Origin: Parachlamydiales bacterium
GTDB taxonomy: Bacteria > Chlamydiota > Chlamydiia > Chlamydiales > SM23-39
Reading direction: 5' to 3'
Assembly (NCBI GenBank): GCA_015661075.1
Contig: JACVQJ010000007.1
Span: forward strand, 1-64,000
Length of the DNA stretch: 64,000 nt
Of this stretch, positions 53,614 through 63,051 are shown piece after piece (the stretch's first letter is position 1; the number at the start of each line of letters is the position of its first letter). The notes under the pieces are model-generated. The model was not told the origin of the DNA. It was given only the letters and a program-made list of their open reading frames with translations, and made no database searches. The position numbers and the translations under genes were made by a program.

Positions 53614-54866
53614 TGCATTTCCTCCCAAGGTACGCCGATCGCACGTTCCAATTCGGCCATTAAAGACTCCCTTTCCGCCCGGACGCGCTCATATTCCAAT
53701 GAAATATCCTGATATTGCCGACGGGTATCCAGAAGAAATAAAAATCCGCCTTTCCCGGATCGATAACTGGATTCAGACGCTTTGAGCGCTTCCCTGATTT
53801 TGGGAAGCAGTCCCGTTTCATATAAAAAAAATCTCTCTTCACTGGCTGTCAGCTGGCCCAAAATCTCCTGAATTTGTCCGCGGATCCGTGCTTCCATTCC
53901 TCTGAGAGCGTTCATGCCCGCCGAAGCCCTCGCCTCGGCCTCGCGCACCTGCCGCTTTTGCCGCAGCCCCACCCACAGGGGGATTTTGAAACCGATACTG
54001 GCTTCCCAGGCATTATCTTTTCGGTTGCGGGTCATCTGTTCGTATCCCGCAGAAACGATGATGTCGGGGAAATATTCTCTTTTGGCCAGCCGCGCCATCA
54101 TTTGCTGCTCATCCACCATGGCCTGAATCTCTTTTAATTCGGGCCTGTTCCGGATCGCCAAACTTTCAAGGTTATCAACGGGGACATTCATGGATGATTT
54201 AAAATCATCTATGGGCGGCCCCAATGTGCTTTTTGGGGGCCTGTCCAGGATGGCATTGAGAAGAGAAACAATAAAAATCCGGTCCGCTTCAATCGTTAGC
54301 CATTGCTCATCCAGCACTTGCAACTCGATCTGTACTTTAGCCACTTCTTCGTAACCGGCCAGGCCCGATTTATATAAAGCCAAACTCGCATCGATGAGAT
54401 TTTTAACCAGCTCGCGATTGTGTTGATTGATCTGATCCGATGCGCGATTAAAAAAAAGCTGAAAGTAAAGTTTTTTGGTTTGTAAGACCAAATCGCGTTC
54501 TGTAATTATTTCCTGACTTTGAAATTGTTTCAGAACCTCTTCGGCGACTTTCCCTTTTAATCCCAATTTTCCCGGGAAAGGAAATGTTTGGGAAATCTGA
54601 TACTGGAGCATGGGAAGGAATTCACTGTTGGCTTTAAAATTGTTATAATCGCTCATAAACCTGAATTCCGGATCATCGATGACCTGGACGCGGGAGACCA
54701 CTTCAGCGGCCGCCCGAATGCGATCGCGAGCGGCCTCCAGATCCGGATTGCGCTTCAATACCTCTCCGATCAATGTGTTTAATGGCAAAGAAGACCCGTT
54801 CAATGGATCTTCCTCAGAAAAAAGCGGACCCACATTCATCGCAATAAAAACTAATAAATGGCTCAC
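53610..54866 (-). CDS. cusC: CusC/TolC-like outer-membrane efflux channel
   Basis: A 418-residue protein with two similar halves of long periplasmic helices, as in TolC-family channels: LNTLIGEVLKRNPDLEAARDRIRAAAE and LESLAIRNRPELKEIQAMVDEQQ. The start is a GTG at 54866 giving MSHLLVFIAMNVGPLFSEE as a short signal sequence. The codons just upstream (RSLNKS) stay in frame into a MITE whose end lies only 8 bp away, so the original start may have been further upstream and lost. First gene of the cusCBA-pgm-glgP unit. Confidence 0.88.
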   Translation of the reverse strand: MSHLLVFIAMNVGPLFSEEDPLNGSSLPLNTLIGEVLKRNPDLEAARDRIRAAAEVVSRVQVIDDPEFRFMSDYNNFKANSEFLPMLQYQISQTFPFPGKLGLKGKVAEEVLKQFQSQEIITERDLVLQTKKLYFQLFFNRASDQINQHNRELVKNLIDASLALYKSGLAGYEEVAKVQIELQVLDEQWLTIEADRIFIVSLLNAILDRPPKSTLGPPIDDFKSSMNVPVDNLESLAIRNRPELKEIQAMVDEQQMMARLAKREYFPDIIVSAGYEQMTRNRKDNAWEASIGFKIPLWVGLRQKRQVREAEARASAGMNALRGMEARIRGQIQEILGQLTASEERFFLYETGLLPKIREALKASESSYRSGKGGFLFLLDTRRQYQDISLEYERVRAERESLMAELERAIGVPWEEMQ

Positions 54867-54873
54867 GCTTTTG

Positions 54874-54992
54874 TTAAGGGATCGTTCAAAAATAACTTTT
54901 AGCGTTCTCGAGGGAAAAATCGATTTATCTATTGAGAATTTTTCCTTGCAGAGAGAAACAAGACTCTCAGCTTATTCTTGAACGATCCCTAA
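54874..54992. mobile_element. MITE family B, directly before cusC
   Basis: A 119-bp element bounded by inverted repeats TTAAGGGATCGTTCAA at 54874 and its complement TTGAACGATCCCTAA ending at 54992. A second inner inverted repeat (GGGAAAAAT / ATTTTTCC) gives a cruciform-like centre. There is no ORF. A TA or TTAA-like duplication is possible, but the flanks are not clear enough to decide. It ends 8 bp before the cusC GTG. Confidence 0.7.
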
Positions 54993-55040
54993 GCATTTTT
55001 GTAATTTTCCTCAGGGAATTTGCATGAAAGAATAAACAGA

Positions 55041-55130
55041 ATAAACAGGATCGACGAAACGTCGGCAGGATGAGCAGGATAAATCTCCCTATCCTGCTCA
55101 TCCTGCCGACGTTTCGTCGATCCTGTTTAT
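55041..55130. repeat. 90-bp perfect long-armed palindrome
   Basis: A 41-bp arm (55041-55081, beginning ATAAACAGGATCGACGAAAC) pairs perfectly with 55090-55130 around an 8-base loop AATCTCCC. The arms contain the tandem unit CAGGATGAGCAGGATA. It lies 39 bp after the P-type ATPase stop and has no T-run, so it might end transcription by its stem alone or be an interspersed repeat. The perfect arms suggest recent origin or conversion between them. Confidence 0.85.
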
Positions 55131-55169
55131 CCTGTTCTTCTCTATGAACACGACACATCAAGGTATTCT

Positions 55170-57881
55170 TCATGCAATCGCCCCGTAACATTCCTGTCTT
55201 TTCCGAAATAACCGATGAATCACATATCCGCAAAGCCCCACGCCGCTCGCTACGAGGGCGATCACTCCCCATTCTTTAACATCCAATCCAACCGTTCCAA
55301 AGATTTTCTGTAAGAAAGGAAGATAAATCACCATCAGCTGAACCGCTAGCGAACTCAATAAAGCGCCCACCATCCATCGATTGGAAAAAAATCCAATGTG
55401 ATATTCAGCACGCACCATTTGCACGCGAACCAGCTCCAATACGACAAGAGTCGTTAAAGCCATTGTTTGTCCTAACGCCGCACTTGTTTGCAATCCAAAA
55501 TGACAGGCAGCCAGCGTACCCGCCGCAATGACGCCGCTGATTGTGGCCAGCTGGAAAAACAGCCGAAGCGGCAAAATCGGTTCATTGGATTGTCTCGGCG
55601 GCCGTTCCATCGCTTTTGGATCAACAGGATCCATTCCTAATGCAATCGCAGGGAACCCATCTGTGACCAGGTTTAAGAATAAAAGTTGAACAGCCGATAA
55701 GGAAACAAACGGGTTGCCAAAAGAATCTTTAAAACCGATCGCCATTCCGATAAAAATGACCATGAGTTCAGCCATATTTGAAGAAAGCAGATAATTGACA
55801 AACTTCACGATATTGTCATAAATCCCCCTTCCTTCCTCCACTGCATGGACAATCGAGGCAAAATGATCATCGGTAATGATCATATCGGCCGCTTCCTTCG
55901 CAACATCGGTTCCTTTCATTCCCATGGCGATCCCGATATCCGCCTCTTGAATCGCGGGAGCGTCATTCACTCCATCGCCGGTCACGGCGACAATTTCTCC
56001 CTCTCTTCGCCACATCCGTACAATGCGCAATTTATCTTCGGCGGAGATGCGGGCATAAATTCGAATGCTCCGGAGAGATTTTTTTAACTCCCCGTCATTC
56101 ATCTGCTGCAGCTCGATGCCGCTTATCGCGCGCGCGCCTTCTACGAACAACCCCAATTCTTTAGCCACCGCTTCCGCCGTGTCCGGATGATCGCCCGTGA
56201 TCATGACGGGACAAATGCCCGCCCTCATGCACGTTTGAACGGCCTGTTTGACTTCGGGCCGGGGAGGATCCATCATGGCCGCCAGGCCGACAAAAGTGAG
56301 GTTGTCTTCCATGGACGCATCAATGCTTTGATCGGACTCGACGTCTCGATAAGCCATGGCTAAAACGCGGAGCGCCTGCACAGCGAAATCGTGATTGGCA
56401 TTGAGGATTTCTTGTCTGAGTGGAGGCGTCAGCTCTGTTTTTTCATTTCTCAGGAGGATTGTCGTGCAGCGATTGAGGATTAAATCGGGGGCTCCCTTCA
56501 CAAAAAGAACGTTCCCAGCCTTTGTCTTTCGAAGAGAGCTCATCCGTTTACGCTCGGAATCAAAAGGAATTTCTCCTTGCAAAGGATTTTTGTCCTCCGA
56601 CTCCCGCTTTTTGATCCCTCCTTTTTCTGCGGCAACAATCAAAGCCCCTTCGGTGGGATCGCCCGTTATTTGCCAGCCCTGTTCTGAATGAACCAGGTTG
56701 GCGCTATTACACAACACTCCAATCGCAAGAAGTTGTTTTAACTCCAGAAAATCCATAGGAACAACGGGTTGCGCATTGACGCTAAAATTTCCTTCCGGAA
56801 TATAGCCCACACCGGAAACGTCGATCCGTTCTCGATTGACCCATATCTTCCGAACGGTCATTTCATTCTTTGTCAAAGTGCCCGTTTTATCGGTACAGAT
56901 GACCGAGGCGCAGCCGAGCGTTTCAACGGAGGAGAGCCGGCGGATCAGGGCATTGCGCCTCGCCATTTTTCTGACGCCGATCGCGAGAGCGATTGTAACA
57001 ATCGCAGGTAATCCTTCCGGAATAGCGGCTACAGCCAGGCTTGTGGCGACCAAAAGCACATGAATCAACGAATTGCCCCGCCACATTCCAAGGATGAAAA
57101 CGATCGCAACGACGCCCAGACAAAGAAAAACCAGCCGACGTCCCAATTGCTGCAAGCGAATTTGCAGGGGGGTTTGCTCATCTTTGCTTTCGCTCAACAG
57201 GGAAGCGATCTTTCCGAGTTCTGTATTGAACCCGGTCGTTGTGACAATCATATGTCCTTTGCCGCTCAGCACTACGGTTCCCATGAAGGCCATATTTTTT
57301 CGATCGCCGATCGGTAATTCCGTATTGGCCAGCGGATCGGTCGTCTTGGGAATCGGCAAGGATTCTCCTGTGAGAGAGGCTTCCTGCGTAGAGAGTTGAA
57401 CCGAATGGATAACCCTTCCGTCAGCGGGAACCGAATCCCCCGCTTCTAACAGGATCAGATCACCTGGAACAACTTCTTTGGAAGGAATACTCTGTAATAC
57501 ACTCTCGCGGATGACTTTGCAGATCGGCGCGGCCATTTTTTTAAGAGCTTCCATTGAACGCTTCGCATGGAACTCCTGGATAAATCCGATGAGAGCATTG
57601 AGAATCACAATAATAAAGATGGCACAAGCATCCATCCATTCGCCCAGAATCCCGGCAATAGCTGCTGCGATCATCAAAATCCACACAATAAAACTGGCCC
57701 ATTGATTCAAAAACAGTTTGAAGGCGGAAAATGGAATGGGCTCCGGCCACTGATTCAATCCGAAATGCGCTAATTTTTTTTGGGCTGCCGCAGATGACAA
57801 TCCCTGATGGGGACTGGTCTCTAATTCCTGGCAGGTTTGATCGGTGGAAAAACTCCACCACATTTTTTTGTCTACGGGCAT
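55170..57881 (-). CDS. Type II P-type cation ATPase (Ca2+-like)
   Basis: The ATG at 57881 (MPVDKKMWWSF) is chosen over a TTG 15 codons earlier; an ATG at 57863 is also possible. The product is about 903 residues. Order: N-terminal cation-ATPase domain (LSSAAAQKKLAHFGLNQWPE), TGES loop (ASLTGESLPIPKT), phosphorylation motif CTDKTGTLTKNEMT near residue 330, KGAPDLILNRCT nucleotide-binding, TGDGVNDAPAIQEADIGIAMG hinge and a C-terminal cation-ATPase domain. The VAAIPEGLPAIVTIALA helix fits calcium pumps of the SERCA/PMR1 type. It is divergent from glgC and upstream of the cus unit. Confidence 0.92.
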   Translation of the reverse strand: MPVDKKMWWSFSTDQTCQELETSPHQGLSSAAAQKKLAHFGLNQWPEPIPFSAFKLFLNQWASFIVWILMIAAAIAGILGEWMDACAIFIIVILNALIGFIQEFHAKRSMEALKKMAAPICKVIRESVLQSIPSKEVVPGDLILLEAGDSVPADGRVIHSVQLSTQEASLTGESLPIPKTTDPLANTELPIGDRKNMAFMGTVVLSGKGHMIVTTTGFNTELGKIASLLSESKDEQTPLQIRLQQLGRRLVFLCLGVVAIVFILGMWRGNSLIHVLLVATSLAVAAIPEGLPAIVTIALAIGVRKMARRNALIRRLSSVETLGCASVICTDKTGTLTKNEMTVRKIWVNRERIDVSGVGYIPEGNFSVNAQPVVPMDFLELKQLLAIGVLCNSANLVHSEQGWQITGDPTEGALIVAAEKGGIKKRESEDKNPLQGEIPFDSERKRMSSLRKTKAGNVLFVKGAPDLILNRCTTILLRNEKTELTPPLRQEILNANHDFAVQALRVLAMAYRDVESDQSIDASMEDNLTFVGLAAMMDPPRPEVKQAVQTCMRAGICPVMITGDHPDTAEAVAKELGLFVEGARAISGIELQQMNDGELKKSLRSIRIYARISAEDKLRIVRMWRREGEIVAVTGDGVNDAPAIQEADIGIAMGMKGTDVAKEAADMIITDDHFASIVHAVEEGRGIYDNIVKFVNYLLSSNMAELMVIFIGMAIGFKDSFGNPFVSLSAVQLLFLNLVTDGFPAIALGMDPVDPKAMERPPRQSNEPILPLRLFFQLATISGVIAAGTLAACHFGLQTSAALGQTMALTTLVVLELVRVQMVRAEYHIGFFSNRWMVGALLSSLAVQLMVIYLPFLQKIFGTVGLDVKEWGVIALVASGVGLCGYVIHRLFRKRQECYGAIA

Positions 57882-58060
57882 ACGGCGTCCATTGGAAGAC
57901 AACAAATACAGCCCCCCTGAGCGCAAAATAGCTTTCCGATCAAATTTATTGCAATTTTTAAAAAAACCACTTTTTATTTGACTACAAACTGACCATCATT
58001 TTAACAGTAGGATTAAGGAATTAACCATTTATTTCGGTTAATATTTGAAGGCAATTATTA

Positions 58061-59284
58061 ATGGATCGAGTCATTAGCGTCATTTTGGCGGGCGGAGAAG
58101 GAACGAGGCTATTTCCTTTGACGCGCGGCCGCTGCAAACCGGACGTGCGGTTTGCGGGGCGCTACCGTCTGATTGATATTCCTATTTCGAACTCGATCCA
58201 CTCGAACATCCAGCAGATTTTTGTCCTCTCCCAGCATTTCAAAGATCCTCTGCACCAGCATATCCTTTCGACCTATCCTACATCGCATCAAATTCATCTT
58301 TTGTCTCCGAAAGACATTCCGGGGAAAAAAAACCTGTTCAAGGGGACGGCCGATGCCGTCCGGCAAAATCTAGGGGCGATTTTACACACAAACGCCGAAT
58401 ATATTTTGATTTTAGCGGGCGACCAGCTCTATCACATGAACTATCGCGGCATGATCGATTTCGCCAAACAGGAAGGGGCGGATCTGGTGATCGCTTCGCT
58501 GCCGGTTCAGGAAGGAGATGCCAAGAGAATGGGACTCTTGCGCATCGACGAGCGCTCGCGCGTCCTCGACTTTTTTGAAAAACCCACGGAGCGCAAGACT
58601 CTGGACAGCTTCGCTCTTCCCCCTACGTGCGATCATCCGCAGGAATACCTCGGCTCCATGGGAATTTATGTTTTCAAGCGAGATGCCCTATTGTCGCTGC
58701 TGAGCAATGAGGGCGACGACTTTGGTAAGCACATCATTCCGGCCCAAATGAAAAAGGGGAACGTATCGGCTTACTATTACCAAGGCTACTGGGAAGATAT
58801 TGGAACGATTGGAGCCTACTACCGCGCCAATCTCGCTCTGACGAATTGTCAAAACTGGATGCAGGCGTTTGACGAAACGAATCAGCTCTTTACGCCCCAC
58901 TACAACTTGACCACGCCATTCATTAAAAACAGCGCGATCACAGACTCTCTCATCAATGAAGGCTCGCTCATCGAAGCCAAAGAAGTGACGCACAGCATCA
59001 TTGGTACGAAGACCCATCTCAAAGAAAACAGCATTATCCGCGACTCCATCATTATCGGGGATCACTCGATCGCTGAAAAAACCAGAGCTTGCTATTCCGT
59101 CGTCGTCGGGAAAGACTGCGTGATTCAAAAGGCGATCATCGACTCGGATGTCGTCATTGGAGACAGAGTGCAGCTCATCAACAAAAATCAATTACAGAAA
59201 TTCGACTCAGACGGCGTCTATATCCGCGACGGAATCATCATCGTCACGATGGGTGCGCGCATCTCTGCCGGTTTTGAAATCTGA
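58061..59284 (+). CDS. glgC: Glucose-1-phosphate adenylyltransferase
   Basis: A 407-residue enzyme making ADP-glucose, the first step of glycogen synthesis. It begins with ILAGGEGTRLFPLTRGRCKPDVRFAGRYRLIDIPISN (nucleotide-binding loop and activator-site arginines), then ILAGDQLYHMNY (metal Asp), YLGSMGIYVFKRD, and YYQGYWEDIGTI, ending in a left-handed beta-helix of hexapeptides (GDHSIAEKTRACYSVVVGKDC). It is divergent from the P-type ATPase across a 180-bp gap. It works with glgP and pgm 9-13 kb away, although on the opposite strand. Confidence 0.95.
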   Translation: MDRVISVILAGGEGTRLFPLTRGRCKPDVRFAGRYRLIDIPISNSIHSNIQQIFVLSQHFKDPLHQHILSTYPTSHQIHLLSPKDIPGKKNLFKGTADAVRQNLGAILHTNAEYILILAGDQLYHMNYRGMIDFAKQEGADLVIASLPVQEGDAKRMGLLRIDERSRVLDFFEKPTERKTLDSFALPPTCDHPQEYLGSMGIYVFKRDALLSLLSNEGDDFGKHIIPAQMKKGNVSAYYYQGYWEDIGTIGAYYRANLALTNCQNWMQAFDETNQLFTPHYNLTTPFIKNSAITDSLINEGSLIEAKEVTHSIIGTKTHLKENSIIRDSIIIGDHSIAEKTRACYSVVVGKDCVIQKAIIDSDVVIGDRVQLINKNQLQKFDSDGVYIRDGIIIVTMGARISAGFEI

Positions 59285-59430
59285 TATATTAATTTAAACA
59301 TCTAGGATTTAAACTTTTACGAACCAGCGGAGGGTGAGAACGACATTTACCTGTTAACAACTCCATAAATTTCCTGTTTGGCACTTTTGTCACTTGTCAA
59401 TTTTTAAGTGTTTTGTTAAAAATTTAAGCT

Positions 59431-60726
59431 ATGGCGAAATTGGCAGCGAATCCATTTAAATTTGGAGATCCTGTAGAGGGAGATTACTATCTTTCCCGAC
59501 CTGATCTTTCAGCGACTGTGGCGCAATTTTTAGAAAATCACATTCATATTGTTCTGATGGGACCAAGGCGTTTTGGAAAAACGTCATTTGTGCTGAACCT
59601 GCTGAGCTTTTTGGAAAAAAAAGGATATACTTGCCTGCTTGTAGATATTTTTAACATCACATCCCATAGAGATTTTCTATACCAATTCATAAGAGCGATG
59701 GAGTCGAAAAAACCATTCTCAAGCAAGCTCCGGACCTGGTGGAACAGATTAAGATTGGCGGTTCCAAAAATTACTGCTGATTTAGATCCTCATACAGGAA
59801 GCCCTAGTACACCGTTTCATCAAAATCTTGCCATTGGACTGCGTCAAAGCACCTCAAATCAACGATCGCAAATCGCGCTGTATCGAATTAATACAGCGCG
59901 ATTTGCGATCGTTGATTTTAGGTAGCTTTCACGCAACTCCAGTGGCAAGATTTTGATGAAACGGTGTACTAGCTTCGGCTTTACTTTATCGCACTTAGCT
60001 GAAGAGGACACAAAAACAGCCATCCAGGATCTTTTAGAGAGCTTATCAAGTTTTGGAAGCAACGTAATTGTCGCACTTGATGAGTTCCAAAAAATTTCTG
60101 AAATCGAAGACAAAGGATGGCTTGAAGCGACGATAAGAACTCATATTCAGAAACTTAAAAACACATCTTTTTTGTTTACCGGTTCCAGAAAAAGCCTTAT
60201 TTCTGAGATGCTCCACAATCCCGCAAGACCGCTTTATCGGTCTTGCCAGGTAATTGATTTCCCAAAATTCGGTCCTGAATTTACAGATTGGGTGATTCAC
60301 CGATTTGCAACCGTTGGCGTCAAATGTGAAAAAAAAGCCGTTGAATATTTGCGCAAACTGGTTCAAGACACACCTAATTATGTGCAGATGGTGTGTTTTC
60401 ATTTAGTCACTCAAGCACGGAACAAGGTGTCTTCCAAGGACATCAAGGAAGTGCTCAAAACAGTGGCCCGCCAGAATGCTTATGCATATCAGACTCTATT
60501 AAATTCTCTTCCCTTGGCGCAACAACGCGCACTACGGCTGGCAGCAAATGAAAAACAGTCGTTGTTTCAAAAGGATCTATTAGCCAAGTACGAAATTGCA
60601 AGCGCTCCCGCTCTTCATTCTTCAATAAAAGCATTGAAAACGAAAGGAATATTGGACGAAGAAGGAACAGGCAAGGGCAGCGTGATGTTCGATGACCCTT
60701 TATTCGCTTTTTGGTTACAGAGATAA
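59431..60726 (+). pseudogene. AAA ATPase gene interrupted by a MITE
   Basis: The first part has the start ATG at 59431 and Walker A IVLMGPRRFGKTSFVLNLL. The second part resumes with SFGFTLSHLAEEDTK, VIVALDEFQKISE (Walker B), FLFTGSRKSLISEML and a C-terminal winged helix (ALHSSIKALKTKGILDEEG). The two halves are in the same frame but separated by a 161-bp element with a stop codon. Removing the element and one CTAG copy joins TGSPS to FGFTLSHL and restores a solitary archaeal-type ATPase of about 375 residues. As it stands only truncated pieces can be made. Confidence 0.9.
59808..59968. mobile_element. MITE family C inside the AAA ATPase gene
   Basis: A 161-bp element with long terminal inverted repeats (TACACCGTTTCATCAAAATC at 59808 and its complement ending GGTGTA at 59968) flanked by CTAG on both sides (59804-59807 and 59969-59972). 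The centre is a perfect 28-bp inverted repeat, AAATCAACGATCGCAAATCG..., around a 7-base loop CGAATTA. A CTAG target is what IS5-family transposases use, so such an enzyme probably moved it. It introduces a TAG stop at 59923-59925. Confidence 0.9.
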
Positions 60727-60761
60727 TTGCGGAGAGGAATGAAATAAGAATTCGCGAAATA

Positions 60762-61691
60762 TTAGCTATTTCGACCTGCTCTACACCCCTGCCGTGTACC
60801 GCGCCGCTGAAATTCCTCATTCACCATGTCGATGACCTCCTTTTTCTTTTGCCAAACCCATGTGGGGGCAATTGCATGGCGTGGATGGCCGTTGCCGCCG
60901 ATGCGATAGATCACGCATTCGGGCGGGAGGCGCTCGAGAAAATCGCACGTCAGCGACACCGTTTCATCCATCGAAAGCGGCTGCCAACTCTGGCGATGGT
61001 ACTGTTCGGCTAATGGAGTGCGCTCCATCGCAACAAGAAAATGGATTTTCACGCCCTGAATTCGATACTCGGCGATTTTGTCCGCGGTCGCCATTACGTC
61101 CTCTCTCGTTTCAAAGGGCAAGCCCAATATTACATGCACGCAATGATCGAGTTCAAGCGCCTGCGTCAGCTGGATCGCACGGACAAAATCATCATGCGTT
61201 TCCTGGCGGTTCAATCGCAAAAGCGTTCGATCATGAATAGTCTGCAAGCCATATTCGACGCAGACATAAGGCACCCGGCTGCGATAGGAGGCCATCAAAG
61301 CCAATTTTTCAGCATCGACGCAATCGGCACGGGTCGAAATCGCCAGGCCCACGATATCCGGATGGGCGGCTATCGCCTCGTCATAGAGTTTTTTAAGATG
61401 AGATACGGGGGCGTATGTATTGGTAAATGATTGAAAATAGGCAATAAATTTTTGAGCTTTGTAGCGGGTGCGCCGGACATCGATGTTCTTGAGCAGCTGG
61501 TCTGTGATCGAAATGGCCGGCCCATTGGTGCGCGACGATGAGCCCATCTCATCGCAAAAAACACACCCCCCGATGCCTTTTGAGCCGTCGCGATTGGGAC
61601 ACGTGAACCCTGCGTCAATCGAGACTTTGTACACGCGGCAGCCGAACTTTTTTTTCAAATCGTCATTATAGCTGTTATAATAGGTATCCAT
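60762..61691 (-). CDS. YhcC-type (TIGR01212) radical SAM protein
   Basis: The start MDTYYNSYNDDLKKKFG at 61691 is where family conservation begins; the longer frame adds 12 residues. The product is about 309 residues. It has the TIGR01212 cluster motif, with cysteines in FTCPNRDGSKGIGGCVFCDEMG near residues 26-43, and YFQSFTNTYAPVSHLKKLYDEA, LAISTRADCVDAEKL, YVCVEYGLQTIHDRTL and HVILGLPFETREDVMAT, with a typical radical SAM barrel. A 4Fe-4S cluster and SAM are expected; the substrate is unknown in the family. It ends just after the broken AAA gene, convergent to it. Confidence 0.92.
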   Translation of the reverse strand: MDTYYNSYNDDLKKKFGCRVYKVSIDAGFTCPNRDGSKGIGGCVFCDEMGSSSRTNGPAISITDQLLKNIDVRRTRYKAQKFIAYFQSFTNTYAPVSHLKKLYDEAIAAHPDIVGLAISTRADCVDAEKLALMASYRSRVPYVCVEYGLQTIHDRTLLRLNRQETHDDFVRAIQLTQALELDHCVHVILGLPFETREDVMATADKIAEYRIQGVKIHFLVAMERTPLAEQYHRQSWQPLSMDETVSLTCDFLERLPPECVIYRIGGNGHPRHAIAPTWVWQKKKEVIDMVNEEFQRRGTRQGCRAGRNS

Positions 61692-61735
61692 CTTCTTAAG
61701 ATACTGCAAACAAAAGCGATAAAGCAACAGCTATT

Positions 61736-62917
61736 TTAGTTATGCGCTTCCACCTCGGGATTGCGATGGATCACACCCTGTAAAGACAATGAATGAGCGC
61801 TCTCGTGCATCGGACCTATGGACAATAGTTTGTCCTGCGTTGTAATGTCGCGGACAGCAAAATCCTTCCTCAAGCCAATATGGCGCGGCCCCTGCGCCTG
61901 AAAATCAATCTTTTTCAAATCGACCATCTGTATTTCCAGGCTGTCGTAGTTTCGAACATAGGTCTTGAGATTCGTGCGATCGTGCACGACCACCCACTGC
62001 GTCGCATCCGATTTTTGAATCAACGAATTGTCTTTCGCCTTCTTTTTGATCAGACCCTCGAAAATATCAAACGTGTTGAGGATATGGAATCCCATGCGCA
62101 CGCCCTCCAGAGCCGTGTTGGGAATCGAGGCCGAATGGGAATAGAGCGCCGCGCGGACAAACCGCGACTGTGGCGTCGGATCGCCAGGCAATCCCAGCAG
62201 CCCGCTGCCCTGATTGAAGTTATCGATCGTCCAATTCCCCAGCTTCATTTGAGAGATATTGAGAGAGGACAAATTGACATAATTCATCAAATTGGACAGA
62301 TGCCAGTCAAACGACGGCGCGTTCGTCAAGACGCCCAACGGATTATCATATTCATGCCTCTTCCCCGCGACATATTCGACGATCAGGCAATCGCCATCGG
62401 TGTCGCAGATATAAAAATGGAGCGGCAACGAAAAGTTGTCGTAACCGGGCACTTTTTGCTCGGCAACAATAACTTTCGATAACGCTTGCCTCGCCTCTTT
62501 CACGCTGGCGCAGGTGCTTAACAGATAATCGGGCACTTCCCACGCCGCCAGCGTCGCGTTGGCGCGGGCCGGATCCGGCTTCTCATATTGGGAAAACCCC
62601 GGAAGGAGCAGACAGCCCACCACCAGCCCCTTCTCGTTCATTCCGTCCGACACGATCATCGGCCCAAACGATTGATTCATCCCCACGAGCCCCAGCTTAG
62701 CCGTCCAGCGCATGCCCAGCTTGGCATCCGGAGCCGTGGCAGTGAATTCCGTACCGCGCGGAATGATCAACAAATCGGAATCCATCCTCATGCCAAATTC
62801 CATCGTCCGGCAATAGATCAATGCATTATCGAGGCATTTCAATTGAAAAGCCGTACATGCCATTACACTTTGAGCAACAGCCACGAGAGCGCAACAAAGA
62901 GCCAAAACAAAACGCAT
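61736..62917 (-). CDS. Ntn hydrolase of the choloylglycine/penicillin-V acylase family
   Basis: The start MRFVLALCCALVAVAQSVMACTAF at 62917 gives a signal peptide that ends exactly before a cysteine; this would be the catalytic N-terminal Cys of linear amide C-N hydrolases. Following it are YCRTMEFGM (Arg), MDSDLLIIPRG (Asp) and GVLTNAPSFDWHLSNL (Asn), the ordered active-site residues of the family. At about 394 residues it is a little longer than bile-salt hydrolases. It is exported, probably periplasmic or secreted. Likely acts on amide-linked acyl compounds. It is separated from polX by a 130-bp divergent promoter region. Confidence 0.88.
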   Translation of the reverse strand: MRFVLALCCALVAVAQSVMACTAFQLKCLDNALIYCRTMEFGMRMDSDLLIIPRGTEFTATAPDAKLGMRWTAKLGLVGMNQSFGPMIVSDGMNEKGLVVGCLLLPGFSQYEKPDPARANATLAAWEVPDYLLSTCASVKEARQALSKVIVAEQKVPGYDNFSLPLHFYICDTDGDCLIVEYVAGKRHEYDNPLGVLTNAPSFDWHLSNLMNYVNLSSLNISQMKLGNWTIDNFNQGSGLLGLPGDPTPQSRFVRAALYSHSASIPNTALEGVRMGFHILNTFDIFEGLIKKKAKDNSLIQKSDATQWVVVHDRTNLKTYVRNYDSLEIQMVDLKKIDFQAQGPRHIGLRKDFAVRDITTQDKLLSIGPMHESAHSLSLQGVIHRNPEVEAHN

Positions 62918-63051
62918 GGGACCATCTCCTTTCACAAAAATAGACAGCTTAAATCTGTGCAGGGTTTTTTCAAATATCTATTTTAGACGAGCGCTATCTA
63001 TGTATTGACGCGCGTTCTTGGATCCGCTAGTTTTGCAAATAAGGACATACC

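Noticed and set aside
57977-58005. TTGACT...TTAACA as a glgC promoter
   Set aside because: The -10 match is weak and the region is generally AT-rich, so it cannot be told from background.
61618-61640. GACTTTGTACAC, resembling the MITE A terminus
   Set aside because: It lies inside the YhcC coding sequence, lacks the rest of the end and has no partner repeat.
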